This document shows, in pieces, positions 14,676 through 24,157 of a DNA stretch of 64,000 nucleotides. Position numbers and translations under genes: made by a program. Within the stretch, counting starts at the first letter, position 1. Every line of letters starts with the position of its first letter. This stretch comes from JACVRW01 sp963813495 (GTDB taxonomy: Bacteria; Actinomycetota; Thermoleophilia; Solirubrobacterales; Thermoleophilaceae). Location: the NCBI GenBank assembly GCA_963813495.1, contig CAWEZC010000004.1, forward strand, positions 236,981 through 300,980. Reading direction: 5' to 3'. The notes beneath the pieces are model-generated. The model was not told where the DNA came from. It saw only the letters and a program-made list of their open reading frames with translations, and made no database searches.

Positions 14676-17561
14676 ATGTCAGGGGCGGCTCTCGTGGGCC
14701 GAGAACACGAGCAGGATCTGACCGGGCAGCTGCTCGAGGAGGCGGTTGCGGGCGAGTCGCGCGTGGCCTTCGTGACCGGTGAGCCCGGCATCGGCAAGAC
14801 ATCTCTGCTCCAGGCGCTGGCCGTACGCGCGGAGGAGCGAGGCTGCCTGGCGTTGCGGGGCAGCGCCGCCGAGTTCGAGCGCGAGCTGCCCTTCGGCCTC
14901 GTCGTCGATGCTCTCGACGAGTACCTCGGCTCGCTCGAACCGCGGGCGTTCAGCCGTCTCGCGTCCGAGGATCTCTCGGAGATCGCCGGCGTGTTCCCCG
15001 CCTTGCGCTCTCTCGAACCCGGCTCGGCAGGGCCCACCACCGCCGCCGAACGCTTCCGTGCGCACCACGCGGTGCGCGACCTGATCGAGCGGCTCGCCGG
15101 CCCTCAGCCCCTGGTCCTCGTCCTCGAGGACCTCCACTGGGCGGATGGTGCCTCCGTCGAGCTCGTCTCCCATCTGCTTCGCCGGCCCCCGCAGGCCGCG
15201 GTCCTGGTGGTGGCGTCATTTCGAACGGGCCAGGCCGACCGCGCGCTCGAGACCGCCATCGCGGCCGCCGCCGTCGACGAGACGGTCGTGCGCCTGCTCG
15301 AGCTGGGCCCTCTGACGCCGTCCGCCGCGGGCGAGCTCGTGGACGCGGCCGGCGCTGCCGAGCTCGAGCAGCTCTACCGGGCGAGTGGGGGCAACCCGTT
15401 CTACATGCTGCAGCTGGCGCGCAGCGGTGGGGGCGCAATCGACGGCTCCCGCCGCGGGACCGACGTGCCGCCCGCGGTGGTGGCGGCGATCATGGCCGAG
15501 CTGGATGGGCTCACGGAGGGCGTGCGCCGCTTTGCCGAGGCCGCGGCGGTAGCCGGCGATCCGTTCGAGCTGGACCTCGCGGTCGCGGCTGCCGGCGTCG
15601 ACGAGCCGGAGGCGCTCGACTCGATCGACGTGCTCACCGCTCGCGACCTGGTGCGGCCTGGCGAGGTGCCGCGGCGCTTTGGCTTCCGGCATCCGCTCGT
15701 TCGCAGCGCCGTCTACGAGTCCACTGCGGCGGGCATTCGCCTGACGGCCCATGGCCGGGCGGCGGCGGCGCTGGGCGAACGCGGCGCACCGGCCTCGTCC
15801 CGAGCTCACCACGTCGCGCAGTCGGCCCGGCACGGGGACATCGCTGCCGCGAAGGTGCTGCGCGAGGCCGGTGAGGCGACCGCCCAGCGCGCCCCCGCCA
15901 GCGCCGCGCAGTGGTTCGAGATAGCGCTGGGCTTGCTGCCCGCTTCGGCGCCGGCGGAAGAGCGCGTCGAGCTCCTGATGGCGCTGGCCGGGGCCAAGGC
16001 GGCGACCGGCCGCTTCGAGGATGCCCGGGCGGCTCTGCTCGAGAGCATCGAGCTCACGCCCGGTGACTCCGAGGCGCTCCGGATCACCCTCATCGGTGCC
16101 TGCGCCGGAGTCGAACAACTGCTCGGTCACCACCGTGAGGCACACGAGCGCCTCACGACGGCCCTGGCCCGGCTGCCGGATCCCGCCTCGACTCAGACGG
16201 TCGAGCTGCTGATACACCTGTCGACTGGCCATTTCTACCGCCAGGACTACCCGGCCATGCGCGAGGCAGCCGAGCGCGCCCTGGGCGCCGCGGAGGTGCT
16301 CGGCAACACTCCGCTGACCGCCGCCAGCAGCGCTGCGCTCACTGCTGCTCTCGCGTTCATCGGCGGCGTCCCCGAGACCGACGCCCGTCGTGCCGAGGCC
16401 GCTGCACTCGTCGAGGCCATGTCCGACGACGAGCTCGCGCTGCGACTCGACGCGCTGGCCAACCTGTGCGCGGCCGAGCTCTACCTCGACCGCTTCGCCG
16501 ATGCCGGCCGGCATGCCGAACGCGGCCTGGCGATAGCGGAAGCGACCGGGCAGGCCGAGATCTCGCCCTTTCTCATTCCCGTGCTCGGCACGATCCTGCA
16601 GATGCTCGGGAGCCTCGACGAAGCGGTGCGGGTGCTCGACGAGGCCGCCGAAGCGGCGCGACTGTCCGGGAACGTCCAGGCCCTTGCATGGAACCTCCTC
16701 AACCACGCGAATGCCGCCCTGTATGTGGGCGACCTCGAGACCGCGCGGCGGGTGGCCCAGGAGAGCGTCGACATCACGCGTGACCTCGACCACAGCCTCG
16801 TCTCGACCTACGCCGGCGCGAACCAGGCGTTTGTGCTGAACGCGGTGGGCGAGCACGAGCAGGCGATCGCGGCCGTGACCGAGAGCGCCGGCGGCGAAGA
16901 CCTGCCGCTGTTGCCGGGCGGCTGGCGGGCGAACTACTTCGAAGCGATCACGCGCAGCCGGCTGGCGCTGGGGCAAGCTGAGGCCGCGCAGCGAGCGGCG
17001 GCGGGCGCGGCTGCGGTGGCCGACCGCACCGGCACCACGTTCTCGCGGGCGATGGCTGCGCGCGCGGCCGCAGCGGTGGCGCTCGCCGAGGGCGATGCCG
17101 GACGCGCCGCCGAGCAGGCTCTCGCGGCGGCGGCGCACTGCGATGCGATCGAAGCGCGCGTGGAGGCGGCCATCTCTCGCACCCTTGCGGGCCGGGCCCT
17201 CGGCGTCGCCGGGCGTCAGGACGAGGCGATCGCAGTGCTCGAGCGCGCCGCGCGGGAGCTCGAGGGCTACGGGGCGGTGCGCTTCCGCCAGGAGGCCGAG
17301 CAGGAGCTGCGCAAGCTCGGCCGCCAGATCCACCGGCGTTCGGCACCGGGCAAGGCCGACGGCAGCGGCATCGACACGCTCACCGAGCGGGAGGCCGAGA
17401 TCGCGGCGCTCGTCACCGACCGCTTCACCAACCCCGAGATCGCGGCCGAGCTGTTCCTGAGCGTGAAGACGATCGAGACCCATCTCCGCAACATCTTCCG
17501 CAAGCTCGATGTGACGTCACGCGTGGAGGTTGCGCGAGTGATGGAGCGCCAGCGGAGCTGA
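14676..17561 (+). CDS. giant ATPase-LuxR transcriptional regulator 1
   Basis: 961 residues from ATG 14676 (GGAGGA at 14661; GTG 14670 is an alternative). N-terminal ATPase: Walker A GEPGIGKT at 35-42, Walker B LVLVLEDLHWAD near 150. The middle is a long all-helical TPR-like region. The C-terminal LuxR helix-turn-helix (~900-957) reads LTEREAEIAALV ... KTIETHLRNIFRKL. These LAL/STAND-type regulators sense a ligand with the repeats and switch with ATP. Its divergent neighbour and the shared inverted repeat suggest it controls the 80-aa/MMPL genes. Confidence 0.9.
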   Translation: MSGAALVGREHEQDLTGQLLEEAVAGESRVAFVTGEPGIGKTSLLQALAVRAEERGCLALRGSAAEFERELPFGLVVDALDEYLGSLEPRAFSRLASEDLSEIAGVFPALRSLEPGSAGPTTAAERFRAHHAVRDLIERLAGPQPLVLVLEDLHWADGASVELVSHLLRRPPQAAVLVVASFRTGQADRALETAIAAAAVDETVVRLLELGPLTPSAAGELVDAAGAAELEQLYRASGGNPFYMLQLARSGGGAIDGSRRGTDVPPAVVAAIMAELDGLTEGVRRFAEAAAVAGDPFELDLAVAAAGVDEPEALDSIDVLTARDLVRPGEVPRRFGFRHPLVRSAVYESTAAGIRLTAHGRAAAALGERGAPASSRAHHVAQSARHGDIAAAKVLREAGEATAQRAPASAAQWFEIALGLLPASAPAEERVELLMALAGAKAATGRFEDARAALLESIELTPGDSEALRITLIGACAGVEQLLGHHREAHERLTTALARLPDPASTQTVELLIHLSTGHFYRQDYPAMREAAERALGAAEVLGNTPLTAASSAALTAALAFIGGVPETDARRAEAAALVEAMSDDELALRLDALANLCAAELYLDRFADAGRHAERGLAIAEATGQAEISPFLIPVLGTILQMLGSLDEAVRVLDEAAEAARLSGNVQALAWNLLNHANAALYVGDLETARRVAQESVDITRDLDHSLVSTYAGANQAFVLNAVGEHEQAIAAVTESAGGEDLPLLPGGWRANYFEAITRSRLALGQAEAAQRAAAGAAAVADRTGTTFSRAMAARAAAAVALAEGDAGRAAEQALAAAAHCDAIEARVEAAISRTLAGRALGVAGRQDEAIAVLERAARELEGYGAVRFRQEAEQELRKLGRQIHRRSAPGKADGSGIDTLTEREAEIAALVTDRFTNPEIAAELFLSVKTIETHLRNIFRKLDVTSRVEVARVMERQRS

Positions 17562-17590
17562 GCCGGCAAGGCGTATGCTCGCCCCTACTC

Positions 17591-20512
17591 GTGGACTCGC
17601 CGATCAGCACCGGCGTCGGGCAGATCGTCGGACGCGATGAGGAGCTCGAGGATCTCGAGGCGGCGCTGGACATGCTCAACCAGGGCAGCTGCGCCTGCCT
17701 GACGCTCGAGGGAGAGCCGGGCATCGGCAAGACGCGCCTGCTCGACGAGCTGCGGGCGCGGGCCGACCAGCGCGGCCACGTGGTGCTCTCCGGCGCAGCG
17801 GCCGAGTTCGAGCGCGAGATGCCGTTCAGCGTGTGGGTCGACGCGCTCGATGCCTACGTGGTCTCGCAGGACCTGGCCCGTCACGAGCGCTGGGACTCCG
17901 AGCTGGCGAACGAGCTGGGGCAGGTGCTGCCGTCGCTGCGCCAGGCCAACGGCGACGCGGGCGCGATCGCCGACGAGCGCTATCGGGCACACCGCGCCGT
18001 GAGTCGGCTGCTGGCGCTGCTGGCCGAGTCGCAGCCCCTGGTGCTCGTCCTCGACGACCTGCACTGGAGCGACAGCGCGTCGATCGAGCTGATCGCCGCG
18101 CTCGTGCGCCGCGAGCCCGCCGCACCCGTTCTGCTGGCGCTCGGCTTCCGCCCCGGGCAGGTGGCCGAGCGCCTCACGCCCGCCCTGCTGACCCCGGGGG
18201 TGCGCCGGCTCGAGCTGCGGCGGCTGACCGAGGAACAGGCCGCGCAAATGCTCGACCGGGTCGATGCCGGGGCGGTGGCGGCGATCTATCGCCATGGTGG
18301 CGGAAATCCGTTTTACCTCGAGCAGCTCGGCCGCACCCAGGACGGCGAGACGCTCGCGCTGCTGGAGACCGGTAGCGAGGGCGGCGTGCCTCCCGCCGTG
18401 GCCGGGGCGATCGCCGGGGAGCTCGAGTCGCTCCCGCTTCCCGCCCGCGCCCTGCTGGACGGGGCCGCCGTGGCCGGCGAGCCCTTCGAGCCCGACCTGG
18501 CGGCTGCCATCGGCGAGCTGGGCGAGGCCGACGCGCTGAACGCGCTCGACGAGCTCCTCGACCGCGATCTGGTCCGGCCGACGCAGGTGCCGCGCCGCTT
18601 CATGTTCCGCCATCCGCTCGTCCGGCAGGCGGTCTACCAGTCGGCGCGAGGCGGCTGGCGCTTGGCCGCCCACGCGCGGGCGGCCAATGCGCTGGCCGGC
18701 CGCGGCGCCGAGGCCGCCGAGCGCGCCCACCACGTCGAGCAGTCGGCCCGGCAGGGCGACGAGGAGGCCATCGAGATTCTGCTCGAAGCCGGGCGCTCGG
18801 CTGCCCCGCGCGCGCCGGGCGCGGCGGCACGCTGGTTCGACGCCGCGCTGCGGCTGCTCCCGAGCACCGACACCGACCGCCAGGTGTCGGTGCGAGTTGC
18901 GCTCGCCTCCGCACAGCGCTCGCTCGGCCAGCTCGAGCTCTGCCGAGCCACTCTGCTCGAGGCGCTGGAGCTCCTGCCGGCCGAGTCCGTCGTCCGCCGC
19001 GTCGAGCTCACGACCCTGTGCGCGGCGGTCGAGCACTGGCAGGGTCGTCACGACGAGGCCCATCGTCGGCTGGCCCGCGCCTGGGACGAGGTGCCGGACC
19101 GGTCCACCGCTTCGGCGGCGGCGCTGCAGATCGAGCTCGCGGTGGACGGCCTCTATGAGCGCGACTTCGAGCAGGCACTCGCCAACGGCAGCGGCGCGCT
19201 CGAGACGGCGCTGTCACTCGGCGACCGCGCCCTTCTCGCCGCGGCGTCATCGGCGCTGTGCCTCGCGGAGGCCGCGGCCGGCGACATCGAAGCAGCGCGC
19301 AGGCACCGCGGGGAAGCAGTCGAGCAGGTCGACGGGCTCTCCGACGCCGAGCTCGCCCCCCGGCTGGAGGCGCTGTTCTACCTCGGCTGGGCCGAGAACT
19401 ACCTGGAGCACTACGACGCAGCGATCGAGCACGCCGACCGTGGCATCCTGATCGCCAGGGCCACCGGCGAGGGGAGGCTGCTGCTGCCGCTGATGCTGGT
19501 CAAGGGATACCCGCTGGAGATCCAGGGTCGTCTGGCCGAGAGCCTCGAGATGTGCCAGGCGGCGGTCGAGGGCGCGCGGCTGTCGGCCAATCCCCACTAC
19601 CTGAGCTGGGCGCTGTTCGAGCTTGGCTGGGCGCATTACTACCTCGGCGATCTCGATGCGGCGGTGGAGGCATGCGAGGAGAGCCATCGAGTCGGGGGCC
19701 GCCTCGCGGGCAGCACGATGCCTGCCGCCAGCGGGGGTCCCGGCTGGCCGCTTGCCTCGACCCTGTTCGAGCGCGGCGACCTCGATCGCGCGTTCGAGGT
19801 GATGGAGGCCATCGGCGGAAGCGATCTCGATCACGCGATTCCCGTCGAGCGCTGCTTCTACTGGGAGATCCTGGCTCTGGCCGAGTTGGCGCGAGGACGC
19901 CCCGACCCCGCCGCGGCATATGTCAGCCAAGCGGAGGATCTAGCCGTCCGGCTGGACCTGCGGCTGCCGACAGGCGTCACCCAGCGAGGACGGGCCGCAG
20001 TGCTGCTCGCGGCCGGAGATCTCTCCGGGGCGGCCCGAGCCGCCGAGCAAGCGATCGGCGCGTTCGAGGAGCTGGGCGCCCGCCTCCCGGCTGCGTACGC
20101 GAGGACGCTGCTGGGCCAAGCCCTTGCCGCCGCGGCCGAGCGTGAGCAGGCGGTCAAGGTGCTGCGTGAGGCTGAGCGCTTGCTCGACGAGTCCGGCTCG
20201 GTGCGCGCCCGCGACGAGGCACGCCGCGAGCTGCGCAAGCTCGGCGCCCGAGCGGAGGTACGCGGTCCGGCGACGGGTGATGACTCGGGCATGGCCTCGC
20301 TGACCAAGCGCGAGCTCGAGATCGCGGAGCTGATCACCGAGCGGATGACCAACCCGCAGATCGCGGCCAAGCTGTTTCTCAGCAAGAAGACGATCGAATC
20401 GCACATCCGCAACCTGTTCGTGAAGCTGGGCGTCTCCTCGCGCGTGGAGGTGGCGCGGATGGTCGAGCGCGAGCGCCGCGAGCAGCCCGCGGGCATGGTG
20501 GACGGTCCGTGA
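17591..20512 (+). CDS. giant ATPase-LuxR transcriptional regulator 2
   Basis: 973 residues from GTG 17591, 29 nt after regulator 1, of which it is a clear paralogue. Walker A GEPGIGKT at 41-48, Walker B LVLVLDDLHWSD near 150, TPR-like middle, and LuxR HTH (LTKRELEIAELI ... KTIESHIRNLFVKL) at ~900-965. Its stop overlaps the start of an amino-acid permease, so it may respond to, or control, uptake of that permease's substrate. Confidence 0.9.
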   Translation: MDSPISTGVGQIVGRDEELEDLEAALDMLNQGSCACLTLEGEPGIGKTRLLDELRARADQRGHVVLSGAAAEFEREMPFSVWVDALDAYVVSQDLARHERWDSELANELGQVLPSLRQANGDAGAIADERYRAHRAVSRLLALLAESQPLVLVLDDLHWSDSASIELIAALVRREPAAPVLLALGFRPGQVAERLTPALLTPGVRRLELRRLTEEQAAQMLDRVDAGAVAAIYRHGGGNPFYLEQLGRTQDGETLALLETGSEGGVPPAVAGAIAGELESLPLPARALLDGAAVAGEPFEPDLAAAIGELGEADALNALDELLDRDLVRPTQVPRRFMFRHPLVRQAVYQSARGGWRLAAHARAANALAGRGAEAAERAHHVEQSARQGDEEAIEILLEAGRSAAPRAPGAAARWFDAALRLLPSTDTDRQVSVRVALASAQRSLGQLELCRATLLEALELLPAESVVRRVELTTLCAAVEHWQGRHDEAHRRLARAWDEVPDRSTASAAALQIELAVDGLYERDFEQALANGSGALETALSLGDRALLAAASSALCLAEAAAGDIEAARRHRGEAVEQVDGLSDAELAPRLEALFYLGWAENYLEHYDAAIEHADRGILIARATGEGRLLLPLMLVKGYPLEIQGRLAESLEMCQAAVEGARLSANPHYLSWALFELGWAHYYLGDLDAAVEACEESHRVGGRLAGSTMPAASGGPGWPLASTLFERGDLDRAFEVMEAIGGSDLDHAIPVERCFYWEILALAELARGRPDPAAAYVSQAEDLAVRLDLRLPTGVTQRGRAAVLLAAGDLSGAARAAEQAIGAFEELGARLPAAYARTLLGQALAAAAEREQAVKVLREAERLLDESGSVRARDEARRELRKLGARAEVRGPATGDDSGMASLTKRELEIAELITERMTNPQIAAKLFLSKKTIESHIRNLFVKLGVSSRVEVARMVERERREQPAGMVDGP

Positions 20513-21969
20513 CGTCGACAACAGCGCCGGTTGACGCCGACGCCGCCCGGCTGCGCGAGCTCGGCTACCCGCAGGAGCTAGAGCGGCGTCTGCGGATCTT
20601 CGACAACGTCGCGCTCGGTTTCGCTGCCATCTCGCCGGTGGTCGGCCTGTACGCGGTGGTGCTGGTGGGCATGCTCGTGGCCGGGCCGGCCTGGGTCTGG
20701 GTGCTGCCGATTGCGCTCGCAGGGCAATGCCTGCTGCTGGCGGTCTACGCCGAGCTGGCTTCGGAGTTCCCGATCGCCGGCGGCGCCTACCAGTGGACGC
20801 GGCGTCTGGTGGGCGGCTCATATGGCTGGTTCACTGGCTGGGTCGCGGTCTGCGCCTACGCGGTGGCCAACACGACGATCGCCTATCTCGGCGCTCCGTG
20901 GGCGCTGACCCTCGCCGGCATCGGCGTCACGCCCAACGCTCTCGTGCTCACGGGGATGCTCCTCGTGCTCGTGTGCGCGCTGGCGGGGGCGGTCGGGATC
21001 GGGTTGCTGAGCCGGGTGGTACAGGCGGGAATCGCCGCCGAGATCGTCGTCTCCGTGGGCATCGGCCTGGCTCTGCTGTTCGCCTTTCGCACCCAGGAGA
21101 TCTCGCTCCTGACGGACACGCTCGGGGCCGAGGCGCTGTCGGGCGGATCGACCGGCGCGGGGCTGCTCGCCGCACTGGCCGTCGGGGGCTGGGTGTTCAT
21201 CGGCTTCGACGCCTGCGTCGGCGCGGCCGAGGAGACTCGCGATGCCGCTCGGCACGTCCCCAAGGCGATCTGGATCGCGCTGCTGAGCGTGGGCGTGCTC
21301 GTGATCCTCAACGCGGTGGCGGCCACGCTCGCGCATCCCGATCCGGCCTCCGTGGTCGCGGGCGAGGACCTCGATCCGGTGACCACGGCGGTGGTCACGT
21401 CGTTCGGATCTTGGTCGTCCAAGCCGTTCGCGGCCGTCGTGCTGGTGGCCTTCGTCGCCTGCGGCATGTCGGCCCAGGCCCTCACGGCGCGCGCGATGTA
21501 CTCGATCTCCCGCGACGGTGCGCTTCCGGGCTCGAGCTTCCTGCGTCGCGTCGACCGGCGCAAGGTCCCGATCGGGGCGATCGTGGTCACCGCGACGATC
21601 GCCTGCCTGGGCCTGCTCCTGGGCCTGAGCTCGGCCGCCGTGGGCAGCCTGATCACGTTCGGCACGGCTGCGATCTACGTCGCCTTCCTGATGATCGCAC
21701 TCGGGGCGCTGATCGCGCGCGTGCGCGGGACCTGGAGACCGGCAGGGCGGGTGCAGCTCGGCCGCGCGGGGCTCGTGATCAACGTGCTGGCCGTGCTCTG
21801 GCTCAGCTTCGAGACCGTCAACATCGCCTGGCCACGCGAGTCGCTCGCCCCACCCGGCGCGCCGCTCTACCAGGTGTGGGCGGCCCCGCTCGTGCTGGCG
21901 CTGATCGGCACCGTGGGGACCGCCTATCTGCTGTGGGCCAAACCGCAGCGGCGGCTGCCGAGCGGTTGA
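20509..21969 (+). CDS. APC-superfamily amino acid permease
   Basis: 486 residues from GTG 20509 (GTGA overlap with regulator 2). About 12 TM helices. The N-terminal APC pattern is LGFAAISPVVGLYAV, followed by FPIAGGAYQWTRRLVG and, in TM6, GWVFIGFDACVGAAEETRDA. These are typical of basic-amino-acid/GABA/choline-type APC carriers. Direct translational coupling to a LuxR regulator is unusual. The substrate cannot be read from sequence. Confidence 0.88.
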   Translation: MTSTTAPVDADAARLRELGYPQELERRLRIFDNVALGFAAISPVVGLYAVVLVGMLVAGPAWVWVLPIALAGQCLLLAVYAELASEFPIAGGAYQWTRRLVGGSYGWFTGWVAVCAYAVANTTIAYLGAPWALTLAGIGVTPNALVLTGMLLVLVCALAGAVGIGLLSRVVQAGIAAEIVVSVGIGLALLFAFRTQEISLLTDTLGAEALSGGSTGAGLLAALAVGGWVFIGFDACVGAAEETRDAARHVPKAIWIALLSVGVLVILNAVAATLAHPDPASVVAGEDLDPVTTAVVTSFGSWSSKPFAAVVLVAFVACGMSAQALTARAMYSISRDGALPGSSFLRRVDRRKVPIGAIVVTATIACLGLLLGLSSAAVGSLITFGTAAIYVAFLMIALGALIARVRGTWRPAGRVQLGRAGLVINVLAVLWLSFETVNIAWPRESLAPPGAPLYQVWAAPLVLALIGTVGTAYLLWAKPQRRLPSG

Positions 21970-21989
21970 CTACGGGTAGGATCGCGCGC

Positions 21990-22607
21990 GTGAAACTCCA
22001 TCTGTCCCTGGCCGCGGTTGTCCTCGTGTTGGCCACCGCGGCCGCGGCGAGTGCCCAGACGCCGACCCAGGACTCGGTCACCGGAAGCACACGGTCTCCC
22101 TTCTTCGTCAGGACCGACTTCGACGCCCGCAGCGGCCCGAGCGGTGAAAACCCGTCCGGACAGGTGCAGTTCATTGGTGGTGGCGATTTCACCTTCGGAG
22201 GCCCGGTCACCTGTCTGAACGTGCGTGGGAATGTGGCCACGTTCAACATGCAGACGATCTTCGGCATCGTCGGCGCCGAGGTCACCGACAACGCGGCCTC
22301 GGGCACGCCCGACGTCATCCGCGGCGTCGCCGGCCAACGGGACGCGGCCGACTGCTCGCCCTTCGGCCCCAACGACGGGCCTGTGATCGACCTCGTCACG
22401 AGCGGCGACCTCCAGGTCGTGGACGCGCAGCCGCCTCCGCCCGAGCCGGCCTCGGCGGCTGACTGCCGCGGCCGCGGCTACGCCCGCTTCGGGTTCAAGA
22501 GCGTCGGGGAATGCCTCGTGTACGTGGTCACGGCACGGGTCTGCAAGCTGCTCGAGCGGCGCGGCCATGTGCCGAAGTTCTGCCCGCCGCGGCTCCCGGT
22601 GCACTGA
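21990..22607 (+). CDS. secreted protein of unknown function
   Basis: 205 residues from GTG 21990. Signal peptide: LHLSLAAVVLVLATAAAASA, cleavage likely after ASA. The mature part contains VQFIGGGDFTFGGPVTCLNVRGN and a C-terminal Cys-rich stretch (CRGRGYARFGFKSVGECLVYV ... RRGHVPKFCPP, written here in pieces). The second pattern is common at the end of secreted actinobacterial proteins. No enzyme motif is visible. Confidence 0.7.
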   Translation: MKLHLSLAAVVLVLATAAAASAQTPTQDSVTGSTRSPFFVRTDFDARSGPSGENPSGQVQFIGGGDFTFGGPVTCLNVRGNVATFNMQTIFGIVGAEVTDNAASGTPDVIRGVAGQRDAADCSPFGPNDGPVIDLVTSGDLQVVDAQPPPPEPASAADCRGRGYARFGFKSVGECLVYVVTARVCKLLERRGHVPKFCPPRLPVH

Positions 22608-22630
22608 CACCCGTCGGTACCGCTAGAGGG

Positions 22631-23815
22631 TTATCCCAGTATGCGCTCCTCGCGCAGCGTCCGGACCACGATCTTCGCGGCGATCGCGGCGCCCTCGTCG
22701 GAGAGGTGGATCCCGTCGGCCTGGCGTACGCCTACCTCACGATGGCCGACGCGAATCCACTTGCGGTAGTGCCCGTATGGTGAGAAGACCTTTCCGAGGT
22801 CGAGGATGCGCACGTCGCGGCGGTTGGTGGACGCGGCGGCGCGCAGGGCGGCGTTGACGGCCGGGAAGCTGCGGCGGGCGAAGCCATCGCGCGGCGTGGG
22901 CAACAGCAGCCACAGGACGCGGGCCCGCCCTGCGCGGGCGTAGGCGGACATCATGCTGCGGGCCCGGTCCGCGTACTGGGCCCTCCAGGCCTTGCCGCAA
23001 CAGCCGGCTCCTCCCATCGGGAAGCCGTCGGCGGCGCCGATGAACATCACCACCACGTCGGGCCGCGCGGCGGCCGCGCGCCGCGCCTGCGCGAGCCAAT
23101 CGAGCATCGACGGCTTGGATATGCCCGTGGCCGGGTGGGCATCGCTGCTCACCTGCACGCCGCGAGGACGCAGCCGGGCGGCCCAGGAGCGGTCCAGGCG
23201 CTGGATCATCGAGTCCCCGGTGGCGAGCACGCTGAGGCGCCCGCCGGGCGGCGCCACCCGGACGCCGCCCACGGAACGGCCCCAGCGCGTGCGGGCGCTC
23301 ACCCGCCAGCCACCCGGACGCCGGGCGCGGAAGCTCGAGACGCCGCTTCGCTCACCTCGGCGAACACGAACGCGCCGGCAGGGCGCGGGACCGCCCGGAG
23401 GTTCGACGCAGACGCGCGCGCTGTAGCCGCCCACCGCCCAGCGGTCCACGAGCCGCAGGCTCACCTCTCTGTTGGCTTCAGAACGTGCGGGCAGGGCGAG
23501 AGCCAGGCGCCGCCGGCAGGACGGGGTGCGAATCACCGCGGACGCGTAGATCCCGTCGGCGCCGATCGCGACGAAGCGCCGTCGGCGCCGGTCGCAGCGC
23601 CAGCGGGCCGCTCGAGGAAGAATGGCTGTGGCCGACCGGGGTGTCAGACGGGCGATACGGCCGCCGCCCGCTTCCATGATCGATACCGGCGTGCCCGGCG
23701 GCGAGTGGAGCCGCAGGCGGATGTAGCCGCGCTCGCGTGCATCCGCCCTCAGCGTCATCCGGTCGTCCGCGCCGCCGGCGCTGCCCAGTCCCGGGCTGAG
23801 GCCGAGGACGAGCAA
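22631..23815 (-). CDS. secreted SGNH/GDSL-type hydrolase
   Basis: 394 residues from TTG 23815. The frame stays open a little further upstream (LHGACSLLAALLVLGLSPG), so the true start may be an unusual codon earlier and a signal peptide is likely. The catalytic block is LATGDSMIQ (Ser) in the middle and DGIHLSDEGAAI (Asp/His) near the end, with FIGAAD between. This is the DUF459/SGNH pattern, so an esterase or acyl hydrolase acting outside the membrane is likely. The N-terminal 180 residues form beta-rich domains. Confidence 0.75.
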   Translation of the reverse strand: MLVLGLSPGLGSAGGADDRMTLRADARERGYIRLRLHSPPGTPVSIMEAGGGRIARLTPRSATAILPRAARWRCDRRRRRFVAIGADGIYASAVIRTPSCRRRLALALPARSEANREVSLRLVDRWAVGGYSARVCVEPPGGPAPCRRVRVRRGERSGVSSFRARRPGGWRVSARTRWGRSVGGVRVAPPGGRLSVLATGDSMIQRLDRSWAARLRPRGVQVSSDAHPATGISKPSMLDWLAQARRAAAARPDVVVMFIGAADGFPMGGAGCCGKAWRAQYADRARSMMSAYARAGRARVLWLLLPTPRDGFARRSFPAVNAALRAAASTNRRDVRILDLGKVFSPYGHYRKWIRVGHREVGVRQADGIHLSDEGAAIAAKIVVRTLREERILG

Positions 23816-23971
23816 CGCGGCGAGAAGCGAGCACGCGCCATGCAGCCCGGCTGTCGATCGCGACCTGACGGGCCCAACCTACGCCAACGGCTCCACGTTC
23901 TCCTCCATTCGTGCCAGCAGCTCCCGCAGCTGCTCCATGCGCCGCGTCGTGCAGGCGCCGCGCGGGCGGGC

Positions 23972-24002
23972 TTGACTTCAAGCGCACTTGAAGATGCACC
24001 AT
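23972..24002 (+). promoter_or_regulatory. MerR/SoxR-type promoter with 19-bp spacer
   Basis: Perfect dyad CTTCAAG-CGCA-CTTGAAG (23976-23993) lies between a -35 TTGACT (23972-23977) and a weak -10 CACCAT (23997-24002). The spacer is exactly 19 bp. An overlong spacer carrying a dyad is the hallmark of MerR-family operators. No MerR gene lies nearby in this window. Confidence 0.6.
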
Positions 24003-24138
24003 GGTGGCCATGCTTGCAAGCCGACCTCACGAGTTCGGTCCGCTCGAGAAGCCCGTGTGGGGAGAGCTGGCCGATCGGCTCGAGGAGGCGGCGAGGGGCC
24101 GCCTGATTCCCGTCGTGGGACGGTGGCTCGATTCGTGA
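24001..24138 (+). CDS. 45-residue small ORF under the MerR-type promoter
   Basis: 45 residues from ATG 24001, or 42 from ATG 24010. The expected transcription start of the promoter above falls near 24009-24010, so the mRNA may be leaderless. It contains EFGPLEKPVWGELADRLEEA and ends 19 nt before the metallo-beta-lactamase-fold gene. No family recognised. It could be a leader peptide or the remnant of a larger gene. Confidence 0.35.
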   Translation: MVAMLASRPHEFGPLEKPVWGELADRLEEAARGRLIPVVGRWLDS

Positions 24139-24157
24139 CCGACAGGAGGTAAGGACC

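Noticed and set aside
20727..21989. Plus-strand open frame upstream of the secreted protein at 21990
   Set aside because: It is the out-of-frame shadow of the APC permease; only the part from GTG 21990 has a signal peptide and conserved pattern.
23890..23960. Minus-strand peptide ending in MEQLRELLARMEENVEPLA, considered as the C-terminus of a MerR regulator
   Set aside because: Only ~20 codons are open before an upstream stop and the rest of a MerR protein is absent, so it cannot be supported.
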